A stretch of 60,423 bases of DNA. It comes from Nitrospira sp. SB0662_bin_26 (GTDB lineage: Bacteria; Nitrospirota; Nitrospiria; Nitrospirales; UBA8639). A program made the position numbers and the translations under genes. The stretch lies in contig VXOF01000049.1 in NCBI GenBank assembly GCA_009840285.1, positions 1-60,423 on the forward strand. The letters run 5' to 3'. Under the pieces are notes generated by a model. That model worked only from the letters and a program-made list of their open reading frames with translations. It did no database searches and was not told where the DNA came from. This document shows, piece by piece, positions 19,973 through 28,900 of this stretch (position 1 is its first letter; each line of letters starts with the position of its first letter).

Positions 19973-20848
19973 TTAACTCCCGGATGACCGGACGACCAGA
20001 ACGGGAGCAGTCGCCTGATGAACCAGGCTATGAGAGACGCTCCCGAGTAGAAACCCGGATAATCCGTGGCGGCCATGCGACCCAACCATGATCAGGTCCG
20101 GCTTGATTATTTTGGCCTGCTCGAGAATCGCAAACGCCGGATCGCCTAAGCCCACGATTGCCTGACTCGAAAAATGCTTGGCTTCAGCCTGTTGCGCGAC
20201 TTCTTCGGCCATGTCACGAGCGTGTGCCAATGCGCGCTCTTCCAATAATTTGCTTTGTGACAACGTCTCCGGCCAAGGCAACTGCGGTTGAGGCCATACC
20301 GACATGACACTAATGCGTGGCTTCGTCACAAAGGGAAGAGAAAACAAATAGTGAAGCAGGCATTCTGCATCTTCCTTTCCTTCGATTGGCATCAAAAGGT
20401 GTTGGAGTGCGGGAAAGGGATTTTTCACGGTGAGGGTGGAACATGGCGCATGTAAAAGGACCCTATGGGAAACACTGCCCAGGACCAGTTCTTTGATCGG
20501 TCCGAGGCCTCGGGCCCCCATCATGATGAGATCCGGTTTGACGGATTTGGCAGTATCTAAAATGACCATCGCCGGGAAGCCGATTTGATGAATCCGCTTT
20601 ACCTTCCCCACCCTCGTGGGGAGGCCGGAGAGGCATTGCTCCAACAACGCCTCACCTTTCGGCCTGAGGGTGTTTTCCATTTCCTGCATCGCGTTTTCCC
20701 TTATGTCCGGAGGGATCATGGGGTGATTAAGGTCCGGAAAATGGAGCGCGTGAACCAGAGCGAGTTCGTCAACCGGCCCGAAATGTGCAAGAGCTTGGAT
20801 AGAATAGAAGGACTGCGGTGATCCATCGATGGCTATGAGGATTTTCAT
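19973..20848 (-). CDS. Tandem universal stress protein (two UspA domains)
   Basis: A 291-residue cytosolic protein with two complete Usp domains. Domain 1 begins MKILIAIDGSPQSFYSIQ and ends with the ATP-site pattern MMGARGLGPIKELVLGSVSH (G-x2-G-x9-G-S). Domain 2 ends with VGSHGRHGLSGFLLGSVSH. Both phosphate-binding loops are intact, so nucleotide binding is likely. It has its own sigma-54 promoter at 20904-20919 and is divergent from the NtrC-type regulator, which probably activates it. Confidence 0.92.
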   Translation of the reverse strand: MKILIAIDGSPQSFYSIQALAHFGPVDELALVHALHFPDLNHPMIPPDIRENAMQEMENTLRPKGEALLEQCLSGLPTRVGKVKRIHQIGFPAMVILDTAKSVKPDLIMMGARGLGPIKELVLGSVSHRVLLHAPCSTLTVKNPFPALQHLLMPIEGKEDAECLLHYLFSLPFVTKPRISVMSVWPQPQLPWPETLSQSKLLEERALAHARDMAEEVAQQAEAKHFSSQAIVGLGDPAFAILEQAKIIKPDLIMVGSHGRHGLSGFLLGSVSHSLVHQATAPVLVVRSSGS

Positions 20849-20903
20849 GCGGCGTCTCCATTCAAGAGTCGAGAGGGTTCAATTCGAGGAATAACTCATG
20901 ACT

Positions 20904-20919
20904 AGCAAGAAAAATGCCA
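20904..20919 (-). promoter_or_regulatory. Sigma-54 promoter of the universal stress protein gene
   Basis: The minus strand reads TGGCAT-TTTTC-TTGCT: nine of ten defined consensus positions, with the obligatory GG and GC separated by exactly 10 bases. The expected start is about 20893, 45 bases before the ATG. The inverted repeat GCAAATTTC-N20-GAAATTTGC at 20982-21019 lies 63-115 bases upstream of the -24 element and is a candidate activator site shared with the divergent regulator gene. Confidence 0.75.
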
Positions 20920-20981
20920 CTCTTCGAGAGGCACGTTTCTATGCGGCACAGGACAGGGCAGTCCGGAGAACAGGAGTGCCG

Positions 20982-21019
20982 GCAAATTTCGCGCCGACAT
21001 CAGTTGTGAGGAAATTTGC
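20982..21019. promoter_or_regulatory. Inverted repeat in the usp/regulator divergent region
   Basis: GCAAATTTC at 20982-20990 and its exact complement GAAATTTGC at 21011-21019 are separated by 20 bases. The placement suits an enhancer for the sigma-54 promoter of the Usp gene and/or autoregulation of the regulator at 21095. No consensus could be derived from it and the dyads at 19860 and 23740 beyond TTGC/GCAA half-sites. Confidence 0.35.
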
Positions 21020-21094
21020 AACAACTTTATTTTTGTGTTCCAAATATCCACATGTAGAGTAAAATGGCAGATTCACAAGAAATGTAGGTGGCAC

Positions 21095-22459
21095 ATGGCA
21101 GCACAGTCTATTCTGATTGTTGATGACGACAGGGAAATGCGAGATCTTCTCAAAGACGTCCTGGAGGATCACGGCTATTCTGTCGCCGTGGCGCGAGAGG
21201 GACGCGAAGCACTTGAACATCTGGAGCGTGACGAATTTCTGGTAGTGGTGGTGGATCTCAGGATGAAGGGAATGGATGGAGCCGAACTCTTGCACGAGCT
21301 TGTTCAACACCATCCCACCTGTAACGCCATCATGATGACGGCATTCGGTACGGTGGAGTCGGCCGTGGATGCGATGAAACGGGGGGCCTTCGATTATCTG
21401 ACGAAGCCCATCAAAACGGACGAACTATTGGTCACGATCGAGAAGGCCCTTCGTGAGGCGTCCCTTCGCCGGGAAGTAGAACATCTGCGGAAACAGGTCA
21501 ATCGTGAATACTCCTTCGATCAAATTTTCGGGAAGAGCAAACCCATGCGGGAAGTGTTTGATCTCATTCGCCGTGTGGCCGACTCCCAAGCGAATATTCT
21601 CATCACCGGCGAGAGCGGGACGGGGAAAGAGCTGGTGGCCAAGGCCATTCATTTCAACAGCAGCCGAAAGGAGGAGCCGTTTCTTCCGGTGAATTGTGCG
21701 GCGATCCCCGAACAGCTTTTGGAAAGTGAATTGTTCGGGCACGTGAAAGGGGCCTTTACGGACGCCAGGTCGGATAAACGCGGGTTGTTCGAAGAGGCTC
21801 AAAAGGGCACGTTGTTTTTGGATGAGATCAGCGAAATGCCGATGCTGCTGCAAGCGAAATTGTTGCGGTCCGTCCAGGAACGGGAAATTCGCCGGGTGGG
21901 CGCGACGCAATCCATTCCCGTGAACGTCCGGATCATTGCGTCCACGAATCTATTGTTGGCGGAGGAAGTGGAGGCCAAACGATTTCGGGAAGACTTGTAC
22001 TACCGTCTGAACGTCATAGAAATCCGGCTTCCTCCCTTGCGCGATCGCAAGGAAGACATTCCACTGCTGTGCAACATGTTGCTGCACAAGATGGCGAGAG
22101 GAACGGACAGGCAGCCGGCCGGCATCGCCGAATCGGCCCTCGGTTTGTTGATCGACTACCATTGGCCGGGCAACGTGCGGGAATTGGAAAACGTGATCGA
22201 ACGCGCTGTTACCCTGGCGTCTGGGGATATCGTGACCGTGGAGGCGTTACCCGCCACCATTCGCGAGGCGAAAGGAGAACGGCGACTGATCGAGGAGGGC
22301 AGTGAACGATCGCTTTCGATGGAAGAAGTCGAGGGCTTGTACATCAAAAGGATTCTGGAAAAGACTCGGGGCAACAAGCTGCAGGCGGCGCAGATCCTCG
22401 GCATCGACCGCAAGACCCTCTACCGGAAACTGGGAGGAATGGAGCAAGCAGCTTCCTGA
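21095..22459 (+). CDS. NtrC-family sigma-54-dependent response regulator (GAFTDA variant)
   Basis: A 454-residue activator. The ATG at 21095 is preceded by AGGTGG; an upstream in-frame start gives a poor extension. Receiver domain: LIVDDDREMRD acidic pocket, phospho-Asp in VVVDLRMKGMDG (about 53), Lys in DYLTKPI (about 103). AAA+ domain: Walker A GESGTGKE, the L1 loop GAFTDA (consensus GAFTGA), Walker B FLDEIS, arginine finger region EDLYYRLNVIEI. C-terminal Fis-type HTH: NKLQAAQILGIDRKTLYRKL. The kinase gene follows after 21 bases. It is the obvious activator for the three sigma-54 promoters nearby. Confidence 0.93.
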   Translation: MAAQSILIVDDDREMRDLLKDVLEDHGYSVAVAREGREALEHLERDEFLVVVVDLRMKGMDGAELLHELVQHHPTCNAIMMTAFGTVESAVDAMKRGAFDYLTKPIKTDELLVTIEKALREASLRREVEHLRKQVNREYSFDQIFGKSKPMREVFDLIRRVADSQANILITGESGTGKELVAKAIHFNSSRKEEPFLPVNCAAIPEQLLESELFGHVKGAFTDARSDKRGLFEEAQKGTLFLDEISEMPMLLQAKLLRSVQEREIRRVGATQSIPVNVRIIASTNLLLAEEVEAKRFREDLYYRLNVIEIRLPPLRDRKEDIPLLCNMLLHKMARGTDRQPAGIAESALGLLIDYHWPGNVRELENVIERAVTLASGDIVTVEALPATIREAKGERRLIEEGSERSLSMEEVEGLYIKRILEKTRGNKLQAAQILGIDRKTLYRKLGGMEQAAS

Positions 22460-22480
22460 AGACCCCGTCGGTAACACAGC

Positions 22481-23704
22481 ATGGCGCCTCACCCCTCCAA
22501 AGCTGAGTTGATAAAAGAGGTCGAGACTCTTCGACGCGAACTTGCCGAACTGCGAACTCATGAAACCCTGTCCCGGCGCACCTCAAAAGGGTTGCAAATC
22601 GTTGAACGCCAACTGGCCGGAATCATTCAGTCGACCATGGATGCCATCATCACCATTGACGATGAACAACGCGTGGTGCAGTTCAACGCCGCCGCGGAAA
22701 GCATGTTCGGTTGTTCAGCGAATGAGACCATGGGGAAACCGATCGATCGGTTTCTTCCCGAGCGGTTTCGCGCCAATCATCGTCAACACGTGAAGAATTT
22801 CGGTAAAACGCAGATCACCGACCGGCGCATGGGAGCCTTGGGGGCGGTATCGGGGCTGCGTGTCAATGGAGAAGAGTTTCCCATCGAAGCGTCCATTTCC
22901 CAATTCAAGAAAGGCAAACAACGGTTTTTTACCGTCATTCTTCGGGATATCACGGAACGGAAGGGATTGGAACGCCAACTTCGGCAGACGGAACGATTGG
23001 CTGAATTGGGCACGCTGGCCGCGGGTATGGCTCATGAAATCGGAACGCCCATGAACGTCATTCTCGGACGAGCCGAATATTTGATGCGAAAGACGTCGGA
23101 GGAATCGACCAAGAAAGAGTTGACCACCATTGTGGCGCAGGTCGAGCGCATCACGAAAATCATGAATCAATTGTTGAGTTTCGCCAGGCAAAGACCGATA
23201 GAACGACACCCGCTTGCCCTCTCGCTGGTGGTGCATGAAATCGTGGATGTCTTTCGAGAACGACTGGAGAAGCAACGAATCCGGCTGGAAGTGGACCTGG
23301 AGCCGCACTGTCCGACCGTCCCGGCCGACCGGGACCAGATGGGACAGGTCCTGTTGAATCTGATCGTCAATGCCATTCAGGCGATGTCCGGAGGAGGGAC
23401 TCTTTCCCTCACACTTCGTTGTCGCAACGATCACGTGCTCCTGTCGGTCTCCGATACCGGATGCGGGATCCCCGCTGACCACGTTCCGAAACTCTTCACC
23501 CCCTTTTTCTCCACCAAAGAAGTGGGGGAAGGGACAGGGTTGGGACTCACGGTCGTGCACGGCATTATCGAAGAGCATCAGGGGTCCATCACGGTGGACA
23601 GCGAACCAGGACGCGGAACCACGTTTCACATTCACCTGCCCGTACAGCAGGCGCTCGCAGAACCTTCACCACCCCGTGGGAGAGGGCAGGGTGAGGAGGC
23701 GTAG
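22481..23704 (+). CDS. PAS-domain histidine kinase, partner of the NtrC-type regulator
   Basis: A 407-residue cytosolic sensor kinase with no membrane segment. An N-terminal coiled coil (KAELIKEVETLRRELAELR) is followed by a PAS domain (about 45-165: GIIQSTMDAIITIDDEQRVV ... VILRDITERK). The HisKA box has the phospho-acceptor in GMAHEIGTPMNV, and the ATPase domain shows N-box LNLIVNAIQAMSG, DTGCGIP and GTGLGLTVV. The PAS shows no obvious heme or flavin residues, so the signal is unknown. The last 14 residues (SPPRGRGQGEEA and neighbours) are the translation of a palindromic intergenic repeat that has become the C-terminal tail. Confidence 0.92.
   Translation: MAPHPSKAELIKEVETLRRELAELRTHETLSRRTSKGLQIVERQLAGIIQSTMDAIITIDDEQRVVQFNAAAESMFGCSANETMGKPIDRFLPERFRANHRQHVKNFGKTQITDRRMGALGAVSGLRVNGEEFPIEASISQFKKGKQRFFTVILRDITERKGLERQLRQTERLAELGTLAAGMAHEIGTPMNVILGRAEYLMRKTSEESTKKELTTIVAQVERITKIMNQLLSFARQRPIERHPLALSLVVHEIVDVFRERLEKQRIRLEVDLEPHCPTVPADRDQMGQVLLNLIVNAIQAMSGGGTLSLTLRCRNDHVLLSVSDTGCGIPADHVPKLFTPFFSTKEVGEGTGLGLTVVHGIIEEHQGSITVDSEPGRGTTFHIHLPVQQALAEPSPPRGRGQGEEA
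23660..23700. repeat. Palindromic repeat read into the kinase C-terminus
   Basis: CTTCACCACCCCGTGGGAGA and the following GGGCAGGGTGAGG are a member of the CCCTCACCC...CTCTCCC repeat family also present at 30882-30916, 49138-49170, 51651-51710 and 53585-53628. Here the kinase reading frame runs through it and stops just beyond. Confidence 0.6.
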
Positions 23705-23739
23705 CGTAACCCCACAAGCTTTTCATCCCTTGATGTGCG

Positions 23740-23769
23740 GCGGCAAGCCCACTTGTTCCTTCTTGCCAC
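23740..23769. promoter_or_regulatory. Candidate enhancer dyad for the multicopper oxidase promoter
   Basis: GGCAAG at 23742-23747 and CTTGCC at 23762-23767 form an inverted repeat with a 14-base spacer; extending to G[C]GGCAAG / CTTGCCAC gives 7 of 8 paired positions. The centre is about 150 bases upstream of the predicted start of transcription, the normal place for an NtrC-type activator site. It has no U-tract, so a terminator for the kinase gene is less likely. Confidence 0.45.
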
Positions 23770-23878
23770 ACTTGACTCTTTGTAGCTGACGCTTTTATCC
23801 ACACGACGGCTTCCATTCATCGGACCATTTCCTTTTACATTCAGTGAGTTGGATGAAGTACCTTTCAAAAGCCTCCTG

Positions 23879-23895
23879 AGGCACCATCCTTGCAG
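23879..23895 (+). promoter_or_regulatory. Sigma-54 promoter of the giant multicopper oxidase
   Basis: AGGCAC-CATCC-TTGCA: nine of ten consensus positions, with -24 GG (23880-23881) and -12 GC (23892-23893) exactly 10 bases apart. The start is predicted near 23905, giving a leader of about 85 bases that ends with the strong ribosome site AGGAGG before the ATG at 23990. Confidence 0.78.
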
Positions 23896-23989
23896 ATTGT
23901 CCCGGTAGGTGCTCTGTCACACGTGTATGCACCTGTGAGGAATGAAGTTTTCATCCACCTATTTCTTATTTGAATCAGGAGGCTAAACG

Positions 23990-26900
23990 ATGTGTTACAC
24001 GACACGGTCCATATTCATGGTCATGGTGGCCTTGGCGGCTTGGGGAGGAGCCATGCTGTTCGACATGAACGCTTCGGCCAACTCAGCTTCTCCCCATAAG
24101 GTGTCCATGTCTTCCCAGTCACCGGGATGGGCTGAGCGGCTCAAAGGCCAGACCATCATGGAAAACGCAGTGGAAGGACGCGCCGAGCGCGCGGCTCTGG
24201 TTGAGTTGCAACATCAGCGTTTGATGCAGCAGATGCAGAAAGACATGCAGCATAAGGGCGATGCATCAGGCGCCTTCAATACCATGTCGATGATGCACCA
24301 GTACGGGGCCGGGCCGGCCAACGGCTTGCTGGCCTCCAATTCCGACGTCGAGCCGGTTTCGATGAAGGGGGGATTGTGCCCCAAAACCGCGCCGGTGAGG
24401 CACTATGACGTCTCCGCCATCAACGTGGAGATCACCCTGAATCAATGGCTGGATTTCTATCCCGGCTATATGTACGCCCTGACCGAAGACATTCCCAGGA
24501 TCCGCGAAGAAGAAGCGAAGAACGCGGCGGCTCGGGAGAAAGAGGGCCATCATGACCCCGGTGGCGTGAAAAACGGGATCCAGGATCAATGGATTCAGCC
24601 CTTGGTGATTCGCGGCAACCAGGGCGATTGCGTGAAAATCACGCTGCGCAACGCGTTGGAATTCGGCGAGGAGGTCAGCCTGCACATCAACGGGTCCGAC
24701 ATGGTCATGAGCAAAACAGGGCAGCCGGCGACCACGACGAATCCCGATTCGGTGGCGGGCGGTCCTTCCGAAGATTGTGAAAAGGATTGCGTCGGAGAGG
24801 CCATCGGGATGGAATGGTACATTCATCCGGAGACCCAGGAGGGGGGACGGCAGTTCCATACGTACAGCAATGACCGGGAACTCACGGTCATGGGCCTGTT
24901 CGGGGTGTTCGTCGTCGAACCGCGCGGGTCGGAGTACTACGATCCGTTGGGAACGGGATCGGCCCCGAGGGATCGAAGCGGCTGGCAGACGATGATCAAG
25001 AACGGCACGGGTCCGGATTTCCGCGAGTTCGTGTTGATTTATCATGAAGTGGGTGATGAAGCGTTTCGTCCGGTGAACAAGCACGGCGACTTCCTGCCCC
25101 AACGCGACCCGCTGACGGATGCCTATCGACCGGGCGCGCGTGCCTTGAACTATCGCAGCGAACCGTTCGGCATCAACAACATGCACGTGCAACACGAATA
25201 TTTCGGGTTTGAAGATGAATCCATGGCGTACAGTTCCTATACGTTCGGGGATGCGGCGCCGACGATTCCGCGCAGTTATTTGGGGGATCCCGCGAAGTTC
25301 CGCGTCGTACATGGCGGATCGGAAGTGTTCCATTCTCATCATCCGCATGGCGGAGCCATTCGTTGGCAGCGCAGCCCCCGGGCCACGCAAATGCCCGTGT
25401 GGAGCACCGGTCAGAACGGGCCCGTGAAGTATCCGGTGGTTCGCACCAAATCCGATCGCGTGGACGTGGAAGTGATCGGACCCTCCGAAGCTCTGGATCT
25501 GGAAACGGAATGCGGCTCCGGGTTGTGTCAATGGCTGGCCGGGGATTTCCTGTTCCACTGCCACGTGGCCCATCACTACGTTGCGGGCATGTGGGGGTAT
25601 TGGAGAGTCTACAACACCTTGCAGGTTCCCGGTATCCAGAATGACGTGATGGCCCCGTTGCGGGAATTGCCGGACCGGGTCGGACGTATCAACAGGCCCG
25701 TGACGTCGGATCAGTTGGTCGGAACGACCGTGAACTGGTTCGGCAGTCAATTCAAGATCGTGGAAAGCGGCAAGACCGATTGGAAAGCCGAGCCTCCGGT
25801 GGTCACTCTGAAAGATTGGGTGTCCATGCAGCTCAGCAACCAGGGCAAACCGGGCCACAAGGACGACGAACTCGGTCAGCTCAAGGCCTATGACGCCACG
25901 GTGGTCGATTGGGTATGGAATAAAAATCGCGCGATGAGCGAAAAAGAGCCCTCCATCGGCGACAATCCGAAATATCAGCCCGAATGGCAAGGCTATGAAC
26001 CCGGAAAACGGCGCCCCATCTGGTTCGAGCCGGCCACCGGGAAAGTGGCGTGGCCTTGGTTGACGCCGCATTTCGGCAAACGCGCGCCGTTTTCCAACGA
26101 CCACAATCCGGCTCCGTGGCTGGAAATGATTCGACTCAACGACGACGGAACACGGTCGGTGGGACCGGCCGAGCCGGGAGAAAACGGGAACTGGAGCCTG
26201 TGTCCGGACCGGGCGGGTTCCCAGGATTACAACATTCATTTCATCAAGCTGCCCATTGAATTGTCCGCGGCACAGGGTAAGGAGCCGGCCATCGTCGACC
26301 CCAACGGGTTGCTCTACGTGGTCCACGAAGAAGAGGCGGACGTTCGAGCCGACAACGACAAGAAGTTTCCACTGGTCGTTCGAGCGAACGTGTATGATTG
26401 TATCGATTGGACGCTAACCAGCGAGTGGTTGGACGACGACTTCACCAATTTTCAATCCTCCAAGATCAATACGCATTTCCATTTTTTCCAGTTTGACAAT
26501 CAGGCCTCCGACGGCGTGATTTCGGGCATGTCGTACGAGCAGTCGATGCGGCCCTTTACGCAGTTTTCGAAAGACACCGAGAAAGGGTTGCCGGTGCCGA
26601 TGAACGCCAAAGTCGCCAAGGCGGCAAAGGCGGGAGATACAATCATTCACGTGACGAATGCCAGGCAGTATCACGTGGGCATTCCCATTTTGGTGGGAGC
26701 GGATAACGTGGAGGGGAAGGAAGTGCGTCGCATCGCCGCCATCGGGGACAAGACCCTCACGTTTGACGCGCCCCTGGAACACGCGCATCCGGCCGGGGAC
26801 ATCGTCACGGTGGAGTATGTGCGGCAACGGTTCTGGGTGGATGCGGACGTGGGCAGCGTCTTCTGGCACGACCACGCCTTTGGCGGCACGACATGGCCAC

Positions 26901-28879
26901 ACGGGGCCGTGGGCACGATGATTGCCGAGCCGTTCAACTCTACGTGGCACGATCCCAAAACGGGCGAACGGATCAGGACCGGCCCGGTGGCGGATATTCA
27001 TGCGACCGAACGGGTCGGCCATGACGTCGCCGGCAGTTTCCGTGAATTGATGGTGCACATCATGGACACCGTCCCGCATACGGTGAACGTGGTGACGGCC
27101 GGGAATCCTCCCGGGCAACCGGTGGAAGTCGCGCTGGAAGCGGGGCGGACGGTATCGTTCCAGATGCCGCCCAACGAGACCATCAAAATGACTCCCATGC
27201 CCTTCCTTAATGGAGGGACCCATACCACGGGAGGGGCGCTGAATTTCCGGGCCGAGCCGTTTGCCCAGCGTTTGGCAAACGATCCGGATCCTTCGAAGCT
27301 GTTCAGCAGTCGCGTGCACGGTGATCCGAGTACGGCGATGCTGCGCGCGTATCTGGGCGATGCCCTCGTGTTTCGGTTGCTGGACGTCACGATGAACGAA
27401 AGCAACGTGTTTACGATCTCCGGGCATACGTTCTGGTCGGAACGGTACGCGGAGGAAGCCAATCGAAAGAATGCCCTGCACGTCGGCATCGCCGAGCGGT
27501 ATGACCTGGTGATTGCCGAAGCCGGCGGACCTCGCCATAGACCGGGGGATTACATGTTCTTCAACGGGCGGAATTCCAAGTTCTCGGAAGGGGCGTGGGG
27601 GCTCATCAGAGTATTGGATGCCCCGGTTTCTGATCTTCAACCATTGCCCAACAAGGCGTATGGCAGAGAAGGCATACCTGAACCGCTGCCGGTGTGTCCG
27701 CCGGATGCCCCGGTCAAGCAATTTAACGTGGTGGCAATGGACCATCCGGGCATGAGCTTCAATTCCAATGCTCCGGAAGCCATTGAAGTCGACTTTGAGC
27801 GAAAGATCAAACTGCGCAATCCGGAAGCCAAAATTTACGTGCTCGAGGATGACGTCAAGAGGGTGTCCGGGGACGCGCAACCCATGCCGTTGACCCTGCG
27901 AGCTAACGTGGGCGACTGCCTCAAGGTTAAGCTCACGAATAAGCTCAAGGAGGGGCGGGCGTCGTTTTCAGCCTTCGGGTTGGCGTTCGATCCGAAGGAT
28001 TCCCAAGGAGTCAATCTCGGCAACAACCCCGGAGATCAAACCGTGGCTCCAGGGAAGTCCCGCACCTATACCTACTATGCCGATCCCTTTAACGGCGAGG
28101 GGCAGACGTTGGTGTGGGATTGGGGGAACGTGACCACCAATCCTCGAAACGGCTTGTTCGGCGGAGTCATTATCGGTCCCGAAGGCTCGACGTATCGTGA
28201 TCCCAAGACCGGGGAAGACATTTCCCTGAAAAATAGCTGGAGAGCGGACGTCATCGTGGATCGCACCATACCGGGGAATGAAGGCCGCGCAAACTATCGT
28301 GACGTGGCGCTGTATTTCCAGGATGAGGACAACATCATCGGCACCAGCTTCATGCCCTATGTACAAAACGTGGCGGGGTTGACGGGGGTGAACTACCGGG
28401 CGGAGCCGTACCTGTATCGTGAAGACGCAGGGTGCTCACTCGGTCGCATGTTCCAACCCTGTGAAGTCGAGAATCCGCAGGATCCCGTCACGCCGGTGAT
28501 TGAGGCGCATGCGGGAGATCCTGTCCGCATTCACGTCTTTGGTGCCAGCAGTGAACAGAACGGAATGTTTACGGTGGAAAAACATGAATGGCCCATTGAA
28601 CCCTTCCTCCCCGGAGCGGATATGATCAGCACGGTGGAGTTTGCCGGTTCGGAAGGCCTGGATGTGTTCCTGTCGTCGGCCGGGGGAAAATGGGCGCTGC
28701 CCGGGGATTATGTATGGAGCAACGGGCGGCTGCCTTATTCCCAATCAGGTCAATGGGGTTACCTCAGGGTGCTCTTCGCCGATGATCAGCGAATACTGCC
28801 ACTCGGAGTTGGTTCCCCCAGTCTGCGGCAAGTGGAGGTTGATCCGGGCTTTAAAGTTTCACCGGCGTCTTTGAAGTAA
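23990..28879 (+). CDS. Giant multicopper oxidase, three repeated cupredoxin-pair units
   Basis: A 1,629-residue secreted protein; signal peptide at about 1-30 (FMVMVALAAWGGAML). Three units begin with related strands: CPKTAPVRHYDV (130), CPDRAGSQDYNI (738) and CPPDAPVKQFNV (1236). Unit A keeps FHSHHPHGG (447-455) and the T1-type loop HCHVAHHYVAGM (523-534). Unit B keeps HFHFFQFD (829-836), WHDHAF (959-964) and WPHG (969-972). Unit C has lost nearly all histidines. At the place of HCH, units B and C read NGR...GxWG. The size and His pattern recall MnxG/MofA manganese oxidases and Geobacter OmpB-type proteins, so extracytoplasmic metal oxidation is plausible but unproven. It is sigma-54 driven, with its own terminator. 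Confidence 0.85.
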   Translation: MCYTTRSIFMVMVALAAWGGAMLFDMNASANSASPHKVSMSSQSPGWAERLKGQTIMENAVEGRAERAALVELQHQRLMQQMQKDMQHKGDASGAFNTMSMMHQYGAGPANGLLASNSDVEPVSMKGGLCPKTAPVRHYDVSAINVEITLNQWLDFYPGYMYALTEDIPRIREEEAKNAAAREKEGHHDPGGVKNGIQDQWIQPLVIRGNQGDCVKITLRNALEFGEEVSLHINGSDMVMSKTGQPATTTNPDSVAGGPSEDCEKDCVGEAIGMEWYIHPETQEGGRQFHTYSNDRELTVMGLFGVFVVEPRGSEYYDPLGTGSAPRDRSGWQTMIKNGTGPDFREFVLIYHEVGDEAFRPVNKHGDFLPQRDPLTDAYRPGARALNYRSEPFGINNMHVQHEYFGFEDESMAYSSYTFGDAAPTIPRSYLGDPAKFRVVHGGSEVFHSHHPHGGAIRWQRSPRATQMPVWSTGQNGPVKYPVVRTKSDRVDVEVIGPSEALDLETECGSGLCQWLAGDFLFHCHVAHHYVAGMWGYWRVYNTLQVPGIQNDVMAPLRELPDRVGRINRPVTSDQLVGTTVNWFGSQFKIVESGKTDWKAEPPVVTLKDWVSMQLSNQGKPGHKDDELGQLKAYDATVVDWVWNKNRAMSEKEPSIGDNPKYQPEWQGYEPGKRRPIWFEPATGKVAWPWLTPHFGKRAPFSNDHNPAPWLEMIRLNDDGTRSVGPAEPGENGNWSLCPDRAGSQDYNIHFIKLPIELSAAQGKEPAIVDPNGLLYVVHEEEADVRADNDKKFPLVVRANVYDCIDWTLTSEWLDDDFTNFQSSKINTHFHFFQFDNQASDGVISGMSYEQSMRPFTQFSKDTEKGLPVPMNAKVAKAAKAGDTIIHVTNARQYHVGIPILVGADNVEGKEVRRIAAIGDKTLTFDAPLEHAHPAGDIVTVEYVRQRFWVDADVGSVFWHDHAFGGTTWPHGAVGTMIAEPFNSTWHDPKTGERIRTGPVADIHATERVGHDVAGSFRELMVHIMDTVPHTVNVVTAGNPPGQPVEVALEAGRTVSFQMPPNETIKMTPMPFLNGGTHTTGGALNFRAEPFAQRLANDPDPSKLFSSRVHGDPSTAMLRAYLGDALVFRLLDVTMNESNVFTISGHTFWSERYAEEANRKNALHVGIAERYDLVIAEAGGPRHRPGDYMFFNGRNSKFSEGAWGLIRVLDAPVSDLQPLPNKAYGREGIPEPLPVCPPDAPVKQFNVVAMDHPGMSFNSNAPEAIEVDFERKIKLRNPEAKIYVLEDDVKRVSGDAQPMPLTLRANVGDCLKVKLTNKLKEGRASFSAFGLAFDPKDSQGVNLGNNPGDQTVAPGKSRTYTYYADPFNGEGQTLVWDWGNVTTNPRNGLFGGVIIGPEGSTYRDPKTGEDISLKNSWRADVIVDRTIPGNEGRANYRDVALYFQDEDNIIGTSFMPYVQNVAGLTGVNYRAEPYLYREDAGCSLGRMFQPCEVENPQDPVTPVIEAHAGDPVRIHVFGASSEQNGMFTVEKHEWPIEPFLPGADMISTVEFAGSEGLDVFLSSAGGKWALPGDYVWSNGRLPYSQSGQWGYLRVLFADDQRILPLGVGSPSLRQVEVDPGFKVSPASLK

Positions 28880-28900
28880 CAAAGAGCGGCTCAATGGGCA

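Noticed and set aside
21060-21110. Sigma-54 promoter at the regulator start (TGGCACATGGCAGC)
   Set aside because: GG-to-GC spacing and the TTGC element do not fit, and it overlaps the start codon.
24266-26326. 686-codon open frame antisense to the multicopper oxidase
   Set aside because: No protein family features, His/Arg-rich composition typical of a shadow frame in GC-rich DNA, and the sense strand carries clear cupredoxin motifs.
26414-27880. 488-codon open frame antisense to the multicopper oxidase
   Set aside because: Same reasons; no ribosome site and no recognisable domain.
23990-28879. Copper nitrite reductase (NirK) identity for the large copper protein
   Set aside because: Size, triplicated units and His pattern fit multi-unit multicopper oxidases, not the two-domain NirK.
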